Positions 4,708-6,792 of a stretch of DNA of 6,792 bases are shown one piece after another. The stretch spans positions 1-6,792 of the forward strand of contig JAKMFF010000309.1 in NCBI GenBank assembly GCA_022425585.1, given 5' to 3'. A program made the translations under genes and the position numbers. Within the stretch, counting starts at the first letter, position 1. Every line of letters begins with the position of its first letter. The DNA comes from Candidatus Poseidoniaceae archaeon. GTDB taxonomy: Archaea; Thermoplasmatota; Poseidoniia; Poseidoniales; Poseidoniaceae. The notes beneath the pieces are model-generated. The model searched no databases. It was not told where the DNA came from and saw nothing but the letters and a program-made list of their open reading frames with translations.

Positions 4708-6792
4708 TCACAGTCGGTTGAAACTACCATCAGTCATCATTTGCCAACGCACACCATCTGTTTGAACGTAGATAGTTTGTCCAGTTGATTGATCGTATTG
4801 ACCACCAGGTGGCAAGCCAGTATAATCTGCAACTGTGGTTGGTTGTGCAGGTGGTGCAGGTGCGGTAGCAACCGGCGGTGCTGGAGCAGTCATTGGTTGA
4901 GCAGGTTGTTGCACTACTGGTTGAGCAGGCTGTATCGGTTGTTGAGCAACTGGCTGTTGATATGCCGGTTGAGCGGGTTGTATCGGTTGTTGAGCAACTG
5001 GCTGTTGATATGCTGGTTGTTGCATTGGTTGACCCATTTGTGGCATTCCAGCAATAGGTGCTTGAGCCGCCATGTTAGGTTGTTCAGTCCACATTTGTTG
5101 TGCGAAGTCTTTGTTATTGTCACCGTTTCTGCCACGCATAATAACTACTGCAACACCAATTACGACCCCGAGTACACCAATTGTACCACCAACAATTAAT
5201 CCAGTATTGGATGACTTTGACTCTGACTTGCTAGTATCATCGTCTTTGTCCTGCCCGCTAGCAATATTGGTCGCTGAAGAATCGGTTCCATCATGCAGAC
5301 TGGTGTTGCCAGATACAACGGCAGAAGCATCTGCGGCAACCGCTGTTCCGTCAATAGTAGATGATTCGGTAACAAAGGCCACAGACGCACTGTGAGCAAG
5401 TCCACCATCAAGTGAAACAACGTTCAGATTGATAGTGTATTCATTGCGAGGAATTGAATCATCAACAGCAAAGGTAACGGTAAACGGTAAATCACCATTC
5501 ATGTCAATAGTACCCCAAGTAATTACTGCTGAGTCTATCAAATCTTGATTGTAAGGTTCAACCAAAACATCCAATGCACCACCAAGAGATAGGTCTAGAC
5601 CATTGTGCGCATTGATCACGCCACTGATTGACATAGTGCCGTCAACGATGATTTGCTCACGGTTTTCAATGTCAAGTGAAAATTCAGGAATCGATGTTAC
5701 AGTAAAGGTGATTTCATCTGAGTGTACTGTTGAGCCAGCCGTACCAGTCACAATAACTGTATAATCACCAGCAGATAAGTCACTAGGAATTGTCAAAGTT
5801 AGAACTGATAAAAATGGTGCAGAACCGCTGGCAAAATCTAGTTGAGCGGTAACTCCATCTGGAACAGTCACTCCAATAGTGACATCAGCGCCTGAAAATC
5901 CATTTACTGGTTCAATGAAAATAGGAGTAGGAACAACCCATTCTATGCCTTGAGGAATTACAATCCAAGGATCAAGCGTAACTATTTCGAAATCTGGATC
6001 GTTATCAACAGTGAATGGAACAGTAATCGAGCGCTCCATTGCACTAGATTCACCAGTAATTGTCAAGACATATTCACCACTTGATAGATTCATGGTATCA
6101 ACGATTACTGCACCGAGCTGGTCAACAGAAAGTTGCATTGAATCATACATAATTGGTGCATTCTGGGCATTAATACTAGCACTTAGATTAACTGTTGAGT
6201 CAAATTCATTGAAACCAACAACGTTGACCCATGCGGCAAACGGAAGACCCATTTTTGCCACATCATCAGGTACGCTTGGTAAAAGTGTGAAATCTGGAGT
6301 TGCCCAGTCATCATTGCCTTGACGACCAGCAAATACTTGGATTCCTGTAGCAGTGACTGTCGATTGACCAATAGTAAATGATTGGTCGCCTAAATGTCGG
6401 TAATTAAGTGGTATTGCGCCTGAATCTTCGATATCCATTGTTGAGATTGTGCACCCACCAAGTTCAATCGATAGAGAAAATGTACCAGTCCCTTCAGCAG
6501 CCTCACTCCAAACTTTGTCCTCAACAAGTGGGAAATTGATATGATTCATTCCCGCAGCGTAAATCAAATCAGAACGTATTACCGTTTCTTGAGTCATATC
6601 TGCACCAGTTGGAATGCAACCTAGATCAATGCCACCAAAGTCGCCACCGCCGTTATCGCCGCCGCCGTTGTTGTCGCCGCCGTTATCGCCGCCATTATTG
6701 CCTCCACCATTCTGGGAGTCTGAGCAGCCAAATGCCTCTACTGATTCTCCAGCCACAGTATCAGGACAATAATCGTCGTCCTCAATAACACC
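4708..6792 (-). CDS. Large Ig-like-domain surface protein with C-terminal membrane helix and Pro/Gln-rich cytoplasmic tail (5' truncated)
   Basis: The frame is open to the right edge, giving 694 visible residues (numbered from the edge); the true start is outside. In order: the end of a thrombospondin-3-like calcium-binding repeat (EDDDYCPDTVAGESVEAFGC, 4-23); a Gly/Asn/Asp spacer (29-54); a beta-rich domain with Cys59 and Cys114 that could pair; then about three Ig-like beta-sandwich domains (roughly 176-262, 265-366, 367-475). The second contains the common FIEPVNGFSGADVTIGV pattern. Next come a Ser/Asp/Lys stalk, a membrane helix (531-552) with RGR after it, a Pro/Gln/Ala-rich tail with a duplicated 16-residue unit (594-625), and a terminal module (659-694) beginning LPPGGQYDQSTGQTIYV. 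Sequons at 202, 235 and 496 suit an exported glycoprotein. It is probably an adhesion or cell-envelope protein; the ligand is unknown. A GTG at 6756 falls inside the calcium repeat and is not the start. Confidence 0.88.
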   Translation of the reverse strand, partial: GVIEDDDYCPDTVAGESVEAFGCSDSQNGGGNNGGDNGGDNNGGGDNGGGDFGGIDLGCIPTGADMTQETVIRSDLIYAAGMNHINFPLVEDKVWSEAAEGTGTFSLSIELGGCTISTMDIEDSGAIPLNYRHLGDQSFTIGQSTVTATGIQVFAGRQGNDDWATPDFTLLPSVPDDVAKMGLPFAAWVNVVGFNEFDSTVNLSASINAQNAPIMYDSMQLSVDQLGAVIVDTMNLSSGEYVLTITGESSAMERSITVPFTVDNDPDFEIVTLDPWIVIPQGIEWVVPTPIFIEPVNGFSGADVTIGVTVPDGVTAQLDFASGSAPFLSVLTLTIPSDLSAGDYTVIVTGTAGSTVHSDEITFTVTSIPEFSLDIENREQIIVDGTMSISGVINAHNGLDLSLGGALDVLVEPYNQDLIDSAVITWGTIDMNGDLPFTVTFAVDDSIPRNEYTINLNVVSLDGGLAHSASVAFVTESSTIDGTAVAADASAVVSGNTSLHDGTDSSATNIASGQDKDDDTSKSESKSSNTGLIVGGTIGVLGVVIGVAVVIMRGRNGDNNKDFAQQMWTEQPNMAAQAPIAGMPQMGQPMQQPAYQQPVAQQPIQPAQPAYQQPVAQQPIQPAQPVVQQPAQPMTAPAPPVATAPAPPAQPTTVADYTGLPPGGQYDQSTGQTIYVQTDGVRWQMMTDGSFNRL
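4919..5014 (-). repeat. Two tandem 48-base repeats in the Pro/Gln-rich tail
   Basis: Positions 4919-4966 and 4967-5014 are 48-base copies that differ at only three positions. They encode AYQQPVAQQPIQPAQP twice, with no frame change. A decayed partial copy (GGTTGTTGCATTGGTTGACC) follows on the + strand. The near-identity at synonymous as well as non-synonymous sites indicates a recent duplication, probably by slippage. Confidence 0.9.
6635..6712 (-). repeat. Gly/Asn/Asp triplet-repeat spacer
   Basis: On the + strand this stretch is an imperfect run of GCC, ACC, GTT, GTC and ATT triplets. Read on the coding strand it gives mixed GGC/GGT, AAC/AAT and GAC codons and a flexible GGGNNGGDNGGD-type spacer between the calcium-binding repeat and the first globular domain. 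It is locally more GC-rich than its surroundings and of a kind prone to length change. Confidence 0.8.

Noticed and set aside
4919..5014. Direct repeats considered as a CRISPR array
   Set aside because: The copies are contiguous with no spacers, are only two in number, and encode an in-frame protein repeat.
4789..5199. Open frame on the + strand rich in Trp, Leu, Cys and Arg
   Set aside because: It is the antisense reading of the Pro/Gln-rich repeats of the surface protein, and the odd composition follows from that repeat.
1..6792. Searched by eye for tRNA or rRNA genes, transposase genes, terminal inverted repeats of insertion sequences, and toxin-antitoxin or defence genes
   Set aside because: None was seen. 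Nearly all of the sequence is covered by the seven genes, and no gap is longer than about 65 bases.

Overview
The window looks like chromosomal DNA from a low-to-moderate GC archaeon. The best guess is a marine Thermoplasmatota of the Poseidoniia type (marine group II/III). This rests on style rather than on a marker gene. The surface protein at the right edge has a Cys/Asp thrombospondin-3-like repeat, a Gly/Asn/Asp spacer, Ig-like domains, one C-terminal membrane helix, a Pro/Gln-rich tail and a short C-terminal module with RWQ..DGSF. The protein at the left edge ends in an acidic stalk plus a membrane helix, there is a stand-alone FUN14 protein, and no clear Shine-Dalgarno sequences precede most starts. 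No rRNA, tRNA or other taxonomic anchor is present.

Layout. On the + strand: (1) the C-terminal end of a membrane-anchored acidic protein (to 242); (2) a four-helix membrane protein fused to a cytoplasmic GNAT acetyltransferase (262-1638); (3) a GT4-type glycosyltransferase (1673-2836); (4) an FkbM-type SAM methyltransferase whose start overlaps or abuts the glycosyltransferase stop (2833-3639). On the - strand, reading from the right: (5) a large Ig-repeat surface protein cut off by the window edge (6792-4708); (6) a FUN14-family membrane protein (4644-4333); (7) a two-helix membrane protein of unknown function (4267-3650). The two groups converge with only 10 bases between stop codons.

How the parts may fit. 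The glycosyltransferase and methyltransferase are close enough to be translationally coupled and probably build and O-methylate a glycan. The GNAT fusion just upstream could acetylate a sugar, lipid or protein at the inner face of the membrane. Flanking surface proteins with N-glycosylation sequons are plausible clients, but that link is inference. No complete mobile element, CRISPR array or defence system is visible. The most unusual items are the membrane-GNAT fusion and the intracellular WW-like C-terminal module of the surface protein.
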